Notes under the pieces: generated by a model
The model's input: only the letters and a program-made list of their open reading frames with translations
What the model was told of the DNA's origin: nothing
Databases searched by the model: none
Source of the DNA: Streptomyces sp. Tue6028
Lineage (GTDB): Bacteria > Actinomycetota > Actinomycetes > Streptomycetales > Streptomycetaceae
DNA: 64,000 bases
Reading direction: 5' to 3'
NCBI RefSeq assembly: GCF_002300165.1
Contig: NZ_MLCE01000035.1
Span: forward strand, 62,001-126,000
Translations under genes and position numbers: made by a program
Shown here: in pieces, positions 35,909-45,128 of the stretch
How the letters are laid out: each line of letters begins with the position of its first letter
How positions within the stretch are numbered: position 1 is the first letter of the stretch

Positions 35909-36925
35909 ATGGGCGATGCGGTGGAACTCGAGGCAGCCGGGAGGACCGTACGTCTGTCCAGCCCGGACAAGGTCTTCTTCCCGGAGCGCGGGTTCACGAA
36001 GCTGGACCTCGCGCAGTACTACCTCGCCGTGGGCGACGGCATCCTGCGGGCCCTCCGCAACCGCCCCACCACCCTGGAGCGCTACCCGGACGGTGTGACC
36101 GGCGAGTCCTTCTTCCAGAAGCGGGCGCCCAAGAACATGCCCGACTGGATTCCCACCGCCCACATCACCTTCCCCAGCGGACGCAGCGCCGACGAGATGT
36201 GCCCCACCGAGCCCGCCGCCGTCCTGTGGGCCGCGCAGTTCGGCACGCTCACCTTCCATCCGTGGCCGGTCCGCCGCGACGACGTCGACCGACCCGACGA
36301 ACTGCGTATCGACCTCGACCCGCAGCCCGGCACGGACTACGCCGACGCCGTGCGCGCCGCCCACGAGCTGCGCGCCGTCCTGCACGAGTACGGCGATCTG
36401 ACGGGCTGGCCCAAGACCTCCGGAGGACGCGGTCTGCACGTCTTCGTCCCCATCCAGCCGCGCTGGACGTTCACCCAGGTGCGCCGGGCCGCCATCGCCG
36501 CCGGGCGCGAACTCGAACGCCGTATGCCGGACCGGGTCACCACCGCGTGGTGGAAGGAGGAGCGAGGCGAAAAGATCTTCGTGGACTACAACCAGACAGC
36601 GAGGGACCGCACCATCGCCTCCGCCTACTCGGTCCGCCCCCGACCGCACGCCCCCGTCTCCGCACCCCTGCGCTGGGACGAGGTGGACGACGCCCAGCCG
36701 CGTGACTTCGACCTGGCGACCATGCCGGCCCGCTTCGCCGAACTGGGCGATGTGCACGCCGACATGGACGACCACGCCTTCTCCCTGGAAGCACTGCTGG
36801 AACTCGCCAGCCGTGACGAGCACGACCACGGTCTGGGCGACCTGCCGTACCCGCCGGAGTACCCGAAGATGCCGGGCGAGCCCAAGCGGGTGCAGCCGAG
36901 CCGGGCCAGGGAGAAGGACGGCTAG
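35909..36925 (+). CDS. LigD-type polymerase domain protein (PolDom/PrimPol)
   Basis: This is a 338-residue archaeo-eukaryotic primase-type polymerase. The metal-binding pair is D135-x-D137 (R-I-D-L-D-P), followed by S-G-G-R-G-L-H. The N-terminal K-V-F-F-P-E and K-R-A-P-K-N motifs are typical of stand-alone PolDom proteins. These add nucleotides, often ribonucleotides, to short gaps before ligation. It shares a promoter region with ligC. No ku gene lies in the window. Confidence 0.9.
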   Translation: MGDAVELEAAGRTVRLSSPDKVFFPERGFTKLDLAQYYLAVGDGILRALRNRPTTLERYPDGVTGESFFQKRAPKNMPDWIPTAHITFPSGRSADEMCPTEPAAVLWAAQFGTLTFHPWPVRRDDVDRPDELRIDLDPQPGTDYADAVRAAHELRAVLHEYGDLTGWPKTSGGRGLHVFVPIQPRWTFTQVRRAAIAAGRELERRMPDRVTTAWWKEERGEKIFVDYNQTARDRTIASAYSVRPRPHAPVSAPLRWDEVDDAQPRDFDLATMPARFAELGDVHADMDDHAFSLEALLELASRDEHDHGLGDLPYPPEYPKMPGEPKRVQPSRAREKDG

Positions 36926-37014
36926 GTCCTTCTGCCGATTCCCGGCACCGGACGCCGGCGGGCCGTCCTTCGTGCGACCACGGGAAGGTGACGACGGGAA
37001 GGTGACGACGGGCT

Positions 37015-39111
37015 CTAGCCGTCGAGCGCTGCGAACGTCGCTTCGATCGTCCGGCAGTCCCTCAGCAGGGCCTCGTCCTCGGCCACGTCGTAGCGCACAT
37101 TGCCCGCGGTGCCGTCGTTGTTGTGGCGGCGGGGCGAGGCCAGCTCCGCGCGTATCAGCGGGAGGGCGGGAGCGGCCGCCCGGCCCATCCCGGCCAGACA
37201 GGCCGCCGCGGCCGGGCGGCTCCTGGGCGTGGCCGTCCACTCGTCCAGCAGCACCGGCAGGACCGCCTCGACGTCGCCCGTCACCTTCCACAGGGCCACG
37301 GCCGCCGACACGTCCGTACCCGTGACGGTGAGCTCGCGCAGGCGCGGAGCCAGCGCCGCGCCCGCGGGGCCCAGCGCGCCGATGATGCGCAGGGCGGCCG
37401 ACCGTCCGTACCAGTGGGTCGAGTCCAGGCCGTCACGGACGACGGGGAGCACCAGCTCCGCCTCACCGGTCACCGCCCAGAGGGCCTCCGCCGCGTCCAG
37501 CCGGATCTCCGTCGGGGTGGCCTCGTCCGTCACCGACTCCCGCAGCCGCGGCGCCGCCTCACCGGCCGCCCGGCCGTACCGGGTGAGAGCCTGGGCGGCC
37601 GACCAGCGCGCCTGCCGGTCCTGTTCGTCCCCGAGCTTCGCGATGAGCAGCTCCAGTGACGGGGCCGGCGCGATGACACCCAGCGCGTCGATCAGACGGC
37701 TCGTGTCGCGGTGGGCTCCCGGGGCGAGCGCGGCCAGACGCCGGTGCAGCACCGGGCCGAGCGGTGCCGCCGCCTCGGCCCCGATCGCCTTCACCCACCG
37801 GGCCAGATACTCCGGGGTGTCGCCGCCCTCGGCCATGACGTCGACCAGCGCCGCCACGGCCCGCTCGTCACCTTGGAGCGCCAGCGCCGCCAGCGCCCTG
37901 CCGTAGAGCGTCCGCTCCCAGCCGTCGGGCTCCCACTCGTCGTCCCACTCCCGCACGCAGACGGCGAGGATCTCCGCGACGACATGGGCGATCGGCGCCA
38001 CGTACGACAGCTCGTTCAGCGCTCGTTCGGACAGGTCCGGTTCCTCTTCCACGAGCTGCCGGGCGAGCAGGGCCACCGGCAGGTCGTTCGGTGGGCGCCA
38101 GCCCGTCAGGAGCAGGCCGCACATGCGGACCGCCGCGACGCGCTGTCCCCAGTCCTGGGAGCACAACTGCCCGTTCAGCAGGTCGAAACGCACATCGGCG
38201 CGGTCCCCGAGGGCCCGGTGCAGCTCCTCCAGCAGATCGTCGGCCCGGTCGGCGTCGACGCTCTTGCGGTGCGCCGCCTCCAGGTCCCGCAGATACGACA
38301 CCATCGTGGGGGTGCGCGGCCGCTCCGGTGCGGGCTCCGGCTCCTCCTCGGACTCGCCGTGCCGGGCCTCGTACGCCAGGCGCATGATCTCCAGTGCCAG
38401 TTCCGCGGTGTTGTCCGGCAGCAGGTCCGGGGCGCAGCGGGCCAGTTGCGCGAGAACGGTCATGCGCAGCTGCGGGTCGGCCGTGCGGTCGAGGACGTCC
38501 CGCAGGACGGGTCCGGCCTGGGAGCCGAGCGTCTCGGCGTGGTCGACGGCCAGGGTGCCGATGGCGCGCGCCAGGCCGTGGGCGGCCTCGGCGTCGGTCT
38601 CGACCGGCAGCCGGCCGCGCAGGACGGAGAACACCTTCGTGGGCTCCGCGTGCAGCTGCGCGAGCGCGCCCGGCAACGCGGCACGCAGCTCGGCGTCGGG
38701 ATCGTCGAGCAGCCCGAGGAAGCGGTCGGCACGCCCTCGGATCAGCCGCGAGGCGTCGAGGAACGGCTGGATCCACGCGGCGTCCTCCTCCTCGTCCTCG
38801 AAGATGCCGCCCAGTTCCTCGGGGTCGGGTTCCTTCTCGCCCGCGATGCTGCGCAGCAGGCGGACGACGGCGTCCCGGTCGGCCACCGTGGGCGTCTCGA
38901 TCAGCTCGAAGAGGAACGGGATGCAGGCGACCGTGCTGTCGTACACATCGCCCTGGTGGTGCACCGCGCCGTACATGCCGTCCAGGGCGATGTCGCGGCG
39001 GGCCGGGTCGTCGGAGGCGAGACCCCACAACAGGCCGGGCACGTCCGTGGCCGAGTCGGTGTAGGCGTGGCCCATCGACGCCCAGTCGACCTCTTCGATC
39101 CCCGTGAACAC
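37015..39111 (-). CDS. HEAT-repeat protein of unknown function
   Basis: This is a 698-residue, mostly helical and acidic protein without signal peptide or membrane segments. Repeating units of about 35-40 residues (for example A-A-P-R-L-R-E-S-V and the later A-A-L-R-I-I-G-A-L-G) indicate HEAT-like repeats, strongest after residue 400. The GTG start at 39111 has GGGGAGG 6-7 nt upstream. The neighbours give no functional clue. A scaffold role is the usual reading. Confidence 0.75.
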   Translation of the reverse strand: MFTGIEEVDWASMGHAYTDSATDVPGLLWGLASDDPARRDIALDGMYGAVHHQGDVYDSTVACIPFLFELIETPTVADRDAVVRLLRSIAGEKEPDPEELGGIFEDEEEDAAWIQPFLDASRLIRGRADRFLGLLDDPDAELRAALPGALAQLHAEPTKVFSVLRGRLPVETDAEAAHGLARAIGTLAVDHAETLGSQAGPVLRDVLDRTADPQLRMTVLAQLARCAPDLLPDNTAELALEIMRLAYEARHGESEEEPEPAPERPRTPTMVSYLRDLEAAHRKSVDADRADDLLEELHRALGDRADVRFDLLNGQLCSQDWGQRVAAVRMCGLLLTGWRPPNDLPVALLARQLVEEEPDLSERALNELSYVAPIAHVVAEILAVCVREWDDEWEPDGWERTLYGRALAALALQGDERAVAALVDVMAEGGDTPEYLARWVKAIGAEAAAPLGPVLHRRLAALAPGAHRDTSRLIDALGVIAPAPSLELLIAKLGDEQDRQARWSAAQALTRYGRAAGEAAPRLRESVTDEATPTEIRLDAAEALWAVTGEAELVLPVVRDGLDSTHWYGRSAALRIIGALGPAGAALAPRLRELTVTGTDVSAAVALWKVTGDVEAVLPVLLDEWTATPRSRPAAAACLAGMGRAAAPALPLIRAELASPRRHNNDGTAGNVRYDVAEDEALLRDCRTIEATFAALDG

Positions 39112-39211
39112 ACAGACCTCCCCGTCGTCGACGGCGTACGGCTGCCGCTGATCACAGCATGCCGCACGCCGCTGACAACGGCTCAGGCGGATCCGGGCGA
39201 CCCGGACCTCC

Positions 39212-41437
39212 TCACAGCTCCTTGATCCGGATGTCCCGGTAGGAGATCACATCGGTCGTGCTGTGCACCTGGAGCCCGACGTACCCGGAGGCGAACCGCC
39301 GGCCGTCCGTGCCCGGGTCGTCCGAGCGCGGCGGATAGAACTCCTGGCCACCGGTGTTGTCGAACTCGTTGATCAGTACGCCGTTGCGGTAGACCGAGTA
39401 GTGCTGGTCGACCACACGGATCTCGTAGTCGTTCCAGGTGCCCTTCTGGGTGACGCCCGCACCGGCGAGGCCCACCCGGTCGAAGCCGTAGATCGAGCCC
39501 GTCTTGTACATGTCGCCGTCGGGCCGGTCGAGCACCTGCACCTCGTGCCCGTACTCGATGGCGACCCACTCGGGGCGCGACTCCTGCGGGTGGTCGTGGA
39601 CCCAGGGGAAGCGCACGAACACACCGGAGTTGGCGTTGCCGGTCCCGGGCGCGTCGTCACGCCACTGGAGCTTCAGCGAGAAGTCGCCGTACTTGCGCTG
39701 CGGGAACCACAGCATGCCGAGCCCGCCGGTCGAGGTGCCGGAGGTGATCGACCCGTCCGCGTTCAGCCCGAACGAACCGCCGCCCACCTGCTCCCACTTG
39801 CCGAAGGACTCCGGCGAGCCGTCGAAGATCTTGCGATAGCCCTCCGTCTGGCCCGGCTTGCCGATGCCGGACTGCTTGGCGGCCCTGTTGATCCTGTTGT
39901 ACTCGCGCTGGTCGACGACCCCTTCCTTCAGGAGCCGGTCCAGGACGGTCCTGACGTGCTTGAGGAACAGGGCCTGGGACGTCCATTCCTTCTCGTCCTC
40001 GATCAACTCGTTGATGCGGCAGCGGCTTTCGGTGACCCGGTTCGGCACACCCGAGTCGACCGAACCGACGATCACCGTCGACCGCTCGTCGTACTCGGGG
40101 CAGTTCGGCGGGGGCACCCCGCCGCCCGGGGCGACGGTGAAGCTCACGGTCCGTGCCTCGGAGGTGTTGCCGGCCTTGTCGCTCGCCCGGTACGCCACCG
40201 TGTGCGCCCCGACCCGGTCGACCACGACCGGTGCGGAGTAGGCCAGATAAGGGCCGCCGTCCAGCGAGTACTCGATCGCGGCGACGCCCGAACCGCCCTC
40301 GTCCGTGGCGTTGACCGTGACCTTGGCGCTCTTCACGTACGCGCCGTCGGAGTTCTTGGTCCCGTCCACCGTCGCCCCGGTCACCGGCGGTGTCGTGTCC
40401 GACGCCGGTGGCGCGACCACGGTGAAGTCGACGCTCTTCTCGGCGGCCGTGTTGCCCGCCTTGTCGGTGGCCCGGTAGCGCACCTGGTGCGCACCGAGCG
40501 CGTGCACCATCACGGGTGCCGTGTACGGCTGCCAGCCGCCCGAGTCGACGGCGTACTCGATCGTGTTGACGCCGGAACCGGTGTCGGAGGCGGAGACGGT
40601 CACCGTCGCCATGTCGATGTACGCCCCGGCGGCGTCGCGTTCACCGCTCACCGTCGCCGAGGTCTCCGGCGCCGTGGTGTCGTCGGTCGGTGGCGCGACC
40701 ACGGTGAAGGCGACGCTCTTCTCGGCGGCCGTGTTGCCCGCCTTGTCGACGGCACGGTAGCGGACCTTGTGGGTGCCGACCTGGTCGACGACCACGGGTG
40801 TGGTGTACGGCTGCCAGGCGCCCGCGTCACCGATCGCGTACTCGATCCGGTCGACGCCCGAACCGGCGTCGGTCGCGCTCACCGCGACCGTGGCCGAACC
40901 GACGTACGCACCCTCGGAGTTCTGCGCCCCGGTCACGGACGCCGAGGTCTCCGGCGCCGTGGTGTCCGAGCCGCCGCCCTCGGTGACCACGAGGATGCCC
41001 TGCATCCGCTCGTGGCCCGGCATGGTGCAGAAGAAGCGGTAGCGGCCGGGAGTGAGCGTCACCTCGGCGGTGTGCCTGCCGCCCTGGTCGTCGTTCGGGT
41101 TGGCCAGGATGTTGAGCGGGACGTCGTTGTTGTACTCGGGGTCGGACACGTCGAACGTCAGCGTGTGCGGCATCCCCGTGGTGTTGCCGGTCGCCGCGCT
41201 GTTCTCGAAGACGATCGTGGTGGGCCCCGCGACCGCGGTCTGCGGCACCGAGGCGTACTGGGTGATGTCGTCGCCCGCGGTCCAGGTGAGGACCTGGGCG
41301 GCGGCCGCCTTCGGCGCGTCGGACCGCCCGACGGCGGCCGTCACGGCCGTCGCGGACGTCGACGTCAGCCCGAGCACCATCAGCAGGGACGCCACCAGGG
41401 TCGTCCACAGACGTGCCGTTCTTCGTCGTGCGAACAT
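39212..41437 (-). CDS. Secreted cupredoxin / OmpL47-repeat / DUF1080 (3-keto-disaccharide hydrolase-like) protein
   Basis: This is a 741-residue secreted protein (signal M-F-A-R-R-R, about 35 residues). A type-1 copper domain follows (about 48-155) with ligands H in M-P-H-T, then C-x4-H-x3-M in F-F-C-T-M-P-G-H-E-R-M. Three near-identical OmpL47-like modules of about 95 residues, each carrying an E-Y-[AS] and a D-K-A-G-N-T motif, occupy about 160-445. The C-terminus (about 540-741) is a DUF1080 domain (F-D-G ... G-x-W-N-D-Y-E-I-R-V). DUF1080 includes 3-keto-disaccharide hydrolases. The ATG shares one base with the previous stop, so it is coupled to the sugar dehydrogenase gene. Confidence 0.82.
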   Translation of the reverse strand: MFARRRTARLWTTLVASLLMVLGLTSTSATAVTAAVGRSDAPKAAAAQVLTWTAGDDITQYASVPQTAVAGPTTIVFENSAATGNTTGMPHTLTFDVSDPEYNNDVPLNILANPNDDQGGRHTAEVTLTPGRYRFFCTMPGHERMQGILVVTEGGGSDTTAPETSASVTGAQNSEGAYVGSATVAVSATDAGSGVDRIEYAIGDAGAWQPYTTPVVVDQVGTHKVRYRAVDKAGNTAAEKSVAFTVVAPPTDDTTAPETSATVSGERDAAGAYIDMATVTVSASDTGSGVNTIEYAVDSGGWQPYTAPVMVHALGAHQVRYRATDKAGNTAAEKSVDFTVVAPPASDTTPPVTGATVDGTKNSDGAYVKSAKVTVNATDEGGSGVAAIEYSLDGGPYLAYSAPVVVDRVGAHTVAYRASDKAGNTSEARTVSFTVAPGGGVPPPNCPEYDERSTVIVGSVDSGVPNRVTESRCRINELIEDEKEWTSQALFLKHVRTVLDRLLKEGVVDQREYNRINRAAKQSGIGKPGQTEGYRKIFDGSPESFGKWEQVGGGSFGLNADGSITSGTSTGGLGMLWFPQRKYGDFSLKLQWRDDAPGTGNANSGVFVRFPWVHDHPQESRPEWVAIEYGHEVQVLDRPDGDMYKTGSIYGFDRVGLAGAGVTQKGTWNDYEIRVVDQHYSVYRNGVLINEFDNTGGQEFYPPRSDDPGTDGRRFASGYVGLQVHSTTDVISYRDIRIKEL

Positions 41438-43956
41438 CACTCCGCCTTCCTGGCCAGCCGGCCGGCCGCCGGAGTCGGACCGCCGCCGGTGTAAGTGACC
41501 TTCCACAGCGCCGACCTGGTGTCGGAGGTGAAGAAGCCGCGGCCGTAGTCGAGGACGTACAGCGCGCCGTCCGGTCCGAACTTCCAGTCCATGAGGTTCT
41601 TGATGCCGTCGTTGCCGATCGGCACGATCTTCTTCAGCGACTCCGAGTGCACGGGCAGGCCCCCGTCCCCGGCCGTCTTCGGGTCGGTCAGGACCGCGTT
41701 GCGGGGCTGGTCGGAGTCGTAGAAGTCGCCGACGAACCACTTGCCGTCCCAATAGGCGGGCCACTTGCCGGAGTCGGCGATCGAGGCGTCGTACCGGTAG
41801 ACGGGCCCGTCCATGGCCGCCTGGCCACCGCCCTTGAGCCACGGCAGCAGGTAGGTGGCCTCCTCCTGCTTGTACGACGGGACGCCGTTCGCGTCGCGCG
41901 GGTAGTCCGGTGCGCCGCCCTGGGGCGAGTACCAGATGTTGTTGCCGGTGACCGGCGGCAGGTTGACGAGCCCGTCGTTGTTCGGGGACTCGTTCTTCGG
42001 GTGGTCGCAGTCGTACCAGCCGAGCGGCTTGGTCGGATCGGGCAGGTTACGGTCCCGGTAGGGCTGCTTGTTGCCCATGCAGTACGGCCAGCCGCGGTTG
42101 CTCGCCTTGGTGATGACGGCGAAGGTGTCGTACTTCGCCGGCCCCCATGTCGTCGACGGCGCCCCGGCGTCCGGGCCGACCCAGCCGGCGTACAGGGTGT
42201 CGGTCTTCTTGTCGACGGAGATCCTGGCGGGGTTCCTGACGCCCATCACATAGATCTCGCCGCGCGTCTTGCCGCCGCCCTCCGCGGTCTCCTTGCCGGT
42301 GAAGAGGTTGCCCTCCGGCAGGGTGTACGTGCCGTCGGGCTCCGGGTGGATCCGCAGGATCTTGCCGTTGAGATTGTTGGTGTTGCCCGCGGTGCGGCGG
42401 GCGTCCGCGAACGACACGCCCTTGTAGTTCGGCTCCGGGTTGTTGCCCGAGTAACCGTCGCTGAAGCGGCTGGAGTTGTTGTCACCCGTCGCGATGTACA
42501 GGTTGCCCTTGGAGTCCCAGGCCATCCCGCCGCCCGCGTGGCAGCAACTGTGGATCTGCACCGGCCACTTGAGGAGGACCTTCTCGCTGTTCAGGTCGAG
42601 TTTGTTCGTGGCGAGGTCGAGCGTGAACCGGGACACCCGGCGCTCCGCCATCTGGGTGTCGCGGTTGATCCGGGAATGGGGCGTGTAGTGCAGGTACACC
42701 CAGCCGTTCTGCTCGAAGCGCGGATCGAGCTCGATGCCGAGGAGCCCCTCCTCGACCTTGATCAGCTCGTCCCCGCCGCCCTTGTTGCCGAACACGGTGA
42801 GCGCGCCGGCCAGGGTGACCTTCTTGGTCTTCGGGTCGTAGACGTGGATCTCGCCCTTGCCCTTGCCGACGTCGGGGTTGTTCCAGTCGGTGATCACGGG
42901 CTGGGAGGGGTCGGCGCCACCGCGGCCGATGTAGAGGACGCGGCCGTCGGAGGCGGTGACCAGGCCGTGCGGCTCGCCGATCTGGTCGTTCTGACCCGGC
43001 TGGTTGGGCTGGGTGAGGCGCTCCGCCTTGTAGTTGGAGTTGATCGCCGCCTTGCAGTCGGCCTGCGCCAGACGTGTCGTCCAGAGCAGGGCGCCGCGCA
43101 GGTGCGTACGGAAGTCGGTCTCGTCGTACGACGAGACCGTGCCGCCCATCCCGGTGTAGAAGGAGCGGCCTCCGTCGTAGTCCCGGCACCAGCTCACCGG
43201 GTGGTCCCAGCCGTTGGCGCCGGCGCCCGGCCGGTACGTCGACTCGCGGACCCGGGCCACCGTGTGCACGTCGCCCGACGGGTTCTTGACCCAGTTGAGC
43301 CACTGGTCGGGGCGTTTCCACTGGACCGGCAGGTCCTTGGTCGCGGGGTTCTGCCGGTCGCCGACCTCGACGGTGGCACGCTGGACGTCCGTCGGGCCGG
43401 TACCGGCCGGGCGGGCCCCGATGAGCCCGGTGAACCAGTCCGAGTACGGCTCCGCACGGGCCGCGTCGTGGATGCCGACGAATCCGCCGCCCGCCTCCAT
43501 GTAGGCCTCGAGCCCGGCCTCCTGCTCGGGGTCGAGCACGTCGCCGCCGCCGGTCAGGAAGACCACGGCGTTGTAGCGGCCCAGTTGGGCGTCATCGGTG
43601 AAGACCGAGGCGTCGTCCGTCGTCTCGACCTTGAAGCGCTGTGCGGCCGGGCCGGACAGCCCGATCTTCTCGATGGCCTCGATGCCGGCGTTCACGACCG
43701 GTGACTCGTCCCCGGACGCCGCCGAACCGTAGAAGATCAGCACTCGCACATTTGCGCCGCCCGGGGGCGACTTGATGGACATCGTTGTCAGGGACGGGTC
43801 CGGGGCCGGGCGCGCGCTCGCGGCGGGCGCGGAGAGCACCCCCGCGGTGACGGCCCCGGCGGCCAGCGCCGACGCCCAGGCGCGGCGCCTGCTTCTGCGT
43901 CTTTTCGCGCTCAACCCTCGTAGGACTGATGGCTCTTGATGCGATGTGAGCCGCAT
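41437..43956 (-). CDS. Secreted ThuA-domain / PQQ-type sugar dehydrogenase fusion
   Basis: This is an 839-residue exported protein. An Arg-rich n-region (R-R-R-S-R-R-R-A-W) starts a signal of about 50 residues. A ThuA-like class I amidotransferase-fold domain (about 65-300) is followed by a six-bladed glucose/sorbosone dehydrogenase propeller (about 340-825). The propeller has G-E-P-H-G-L, H-S-C-C-H-A-G-G and N-L-Y-I-A-T-G-D-N. PQQ-type enzymes of this fold oxidise sugars in the periplasm or outside the cell. The downstream gene encodes a cupredoxin that could accept the electrons. Confidence 0.83.
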   Translation of the reverse strand: MRLTSHQEPSVLRGLSAKRRRSRRRAWASALAAGAVTAGVLSAPAASARPAPDPSLTTMSIKSPPGGANVRVLIFYGSAASGDESPVVNAGIEAIEKIGLSGPAAQRFKVETTDDASVFTDDAQLGRYNAVVFLTGGGDVLDPEQEAGLEAYMEAGGGFVGIHDAARAEPYSDWFTGLIGARPAGTGPTDVQRATVEVGDRQNPATKDLPVQWKRPDQWLNWVKNPSGDVHTVARVRESTYRPGAGANGWDHPVSWCRDYDGGRSFYTGMGGTVSSYDETDFRTHLRGALLWTTRLAQADCKAAINSNYKAERLTQPNQPGQNDQIGEPHGLVTASDGRVLYIGRGGADPSQPVITDWNNPDVGKGKGEIHVYDPKTKKVTLAGALTVFGNKGGGDELIKVEEGLLGIELDPRFEQNGWVYLHYTPHSRINRDTQMAERRVSRFTLDLATNKLDLNSEKVLLKWPVQIHSCCHAGGGMAWDSKGNLYIATGDNNSSRFSDGYSGNNPEPNYKGVSFADARRTAGNTNNLNGKILRIHPEPDGTYTLPEGNLFTGKETAEGGGKTRGEIYVMGVRNPARISVDKKTDTLYAGWVGPDAGAPSTTWGPAKYDTFAVITKASNRGWPYCMGNKQPYRDRNLPDPTKPLGWYDCDHPKNESPNNDGLVNLPPVTGNNIWYSPQGGAPDYPRDANGVPSYKQEEATYLLPWLKGGGQAAMDGPVYRYDASIADSGKWPAYWDGKWFVGDFYDSDQPRNAVLTDPKTAGDGGLPVHSESLKKIVPIGNDGIKNLMDWKFGPDGALYVLDYGRGFFTSDTRSALWKVTYTGGGPTPAAGRLARKAE

Positions 43957-44140
43957 GTGGTCATCCACTCCTCGTCGGTCACAGCAAACGCCAAGGAAGC
44001 TAGACCTCTTTTCGCGGCCCGCCAATAGGTATGACCGCGATTCAACGAACTTTGTCCTGAGTGTGGATAAACGACGGTGGTGCGGCTACCGTCTCACAGG
44101 TTCGCCTCCGTAAATTCCGTACCAGGGTGGGGAGTTCGGC

Positions 44141-45109
44141 ATGGACCGACGCGGTTTCAACCGGCGGATGCTGCTCGGCGGGGCGGCGGTCGCGACCGCC
44201 GCGACATCGTTGTCGGCGGCTCCGCGAGCCGTGAGCGCCGCGGACGACGTGCGGACCGCTCCGGCCGGCGGCGAGGTCCGGCACATCAAGCTGTACGCGG
44301 AGAAACTCGCCGACGGGCAGATGGGATACGGCCTGGAGAAGGGCAAGGCGTCGGTCCCGGGTCCGCTGATCGAACTCGACGAGGGCGACACCCTGCACAT
44401 CGAGTTCGAGAACACCATGGACGTGCCGGCGAGCCTGCACGTCCACGGCCTCGACTACGAAGTCTCCAGCGACGGAACGAAGTTGAACAAGAGCGACGTC
44501 GAGCCGGGCGGCACCCGCACCTACACCTGGCGCACCCACGCACCCGGTCGCCGCAAGGACGGCACCTGGCGTCCCGGGAGCGCCGGCTACTGGCACTACC
44601 ACGACCACGTGGTCGGCACGGAACACGGAACGGGCGGCATCCGCAAGGGCCTCTACGGCCCCGTGATCGTCCGCCGCAAGGGCGACATCCTCCCCGACCG
44701 GACCTTCACGATCGTCTTCAACGACATGACGATCAACAACAGACCCGCCCACTCCGGCCCCGACTTCGAGGCCACGGTGGGGGACCGCGTGGAGTTCGTC
44801 ATGATCACGCACGGCGAGTACTACCACACGTTCCACATGCACGGTCATCGCTGGGCCGACAACCGCACGGGCCTGCTGACCGGCCCCGACGATCCGAGCC
44901 GGGTCGTCGACAACAAGATCGTCGGTCCCGCGGATTCCTTCGGCTTCCAGGTGATCGCGGGGGAGGGCGTCGGAGCAGGGGCCTGGATGTACCACTGCCA
45001 CGTCCAGAGCCATTCCGACATGGGAATGGTGGGGTTGTTCCTGGTGAAGAAGACGGACGGGACCATCCCGGGGTACGACCCCCACGAGCACGCCGCGCAC
45101 GAGCACTAG
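44141..45109 (+). CDS. Two-domain small laccase (multicopper oxidase)
   Basis: This is a 322-residue Tat-type secreted protein (R-R-G-F-N-R-R-M-L-L signal). The four copper motifs are H-V-H-G, H-Y-H-D-H, H-T-F-H-M-H-G-H and H-C-H-V-Q-S-H-S-D-M-G-M. Length and spacing match the Streptomyces SLAC family, which forms trimers and oxidises phenols with oxygen. It is divergent from the sugar-dehydrogenase/cupredoxin operon, with 184 bases between the starts. Confidence 0.93.
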   Translation: MDRRGFNRRMLLGGAAVATAATSLSAAPRAVSAADDVRTAPAGGEVRHIKLYAEKLADGQMGYGLEKGKASVPGPLIELDEGDTLHIEFENTMDVPASLHVHGLDYEVSSDGTKLNKSDVEPGGTRTYTWRTHAPGRRKDGTWRPGSAGYWHYHDHVVGTEHGTGGIRKGLYGPVIVRRKGDILPDRTFTIVFNDMTINNRPAHSGPDFEATVGDRVEFVMITHGEYYHTFHMHGHRWADNRTGLLTGPDDPSRVVDNKIVGPADSFGFQVIAGEGVGAGAWMYHCHVQSHSDMGMVGLFLVKKTDGTIPGYDPHEHAAHEH

Positions 45110-45128
45110 GAGACGCCGCGCACGGGAT

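Noticed and set aside
36976..37012. 14-bp direct duplication GGGAAGGTGACGAC
   Set aside because: It is only two short copies between convergent genes, with nothing to suggest function.
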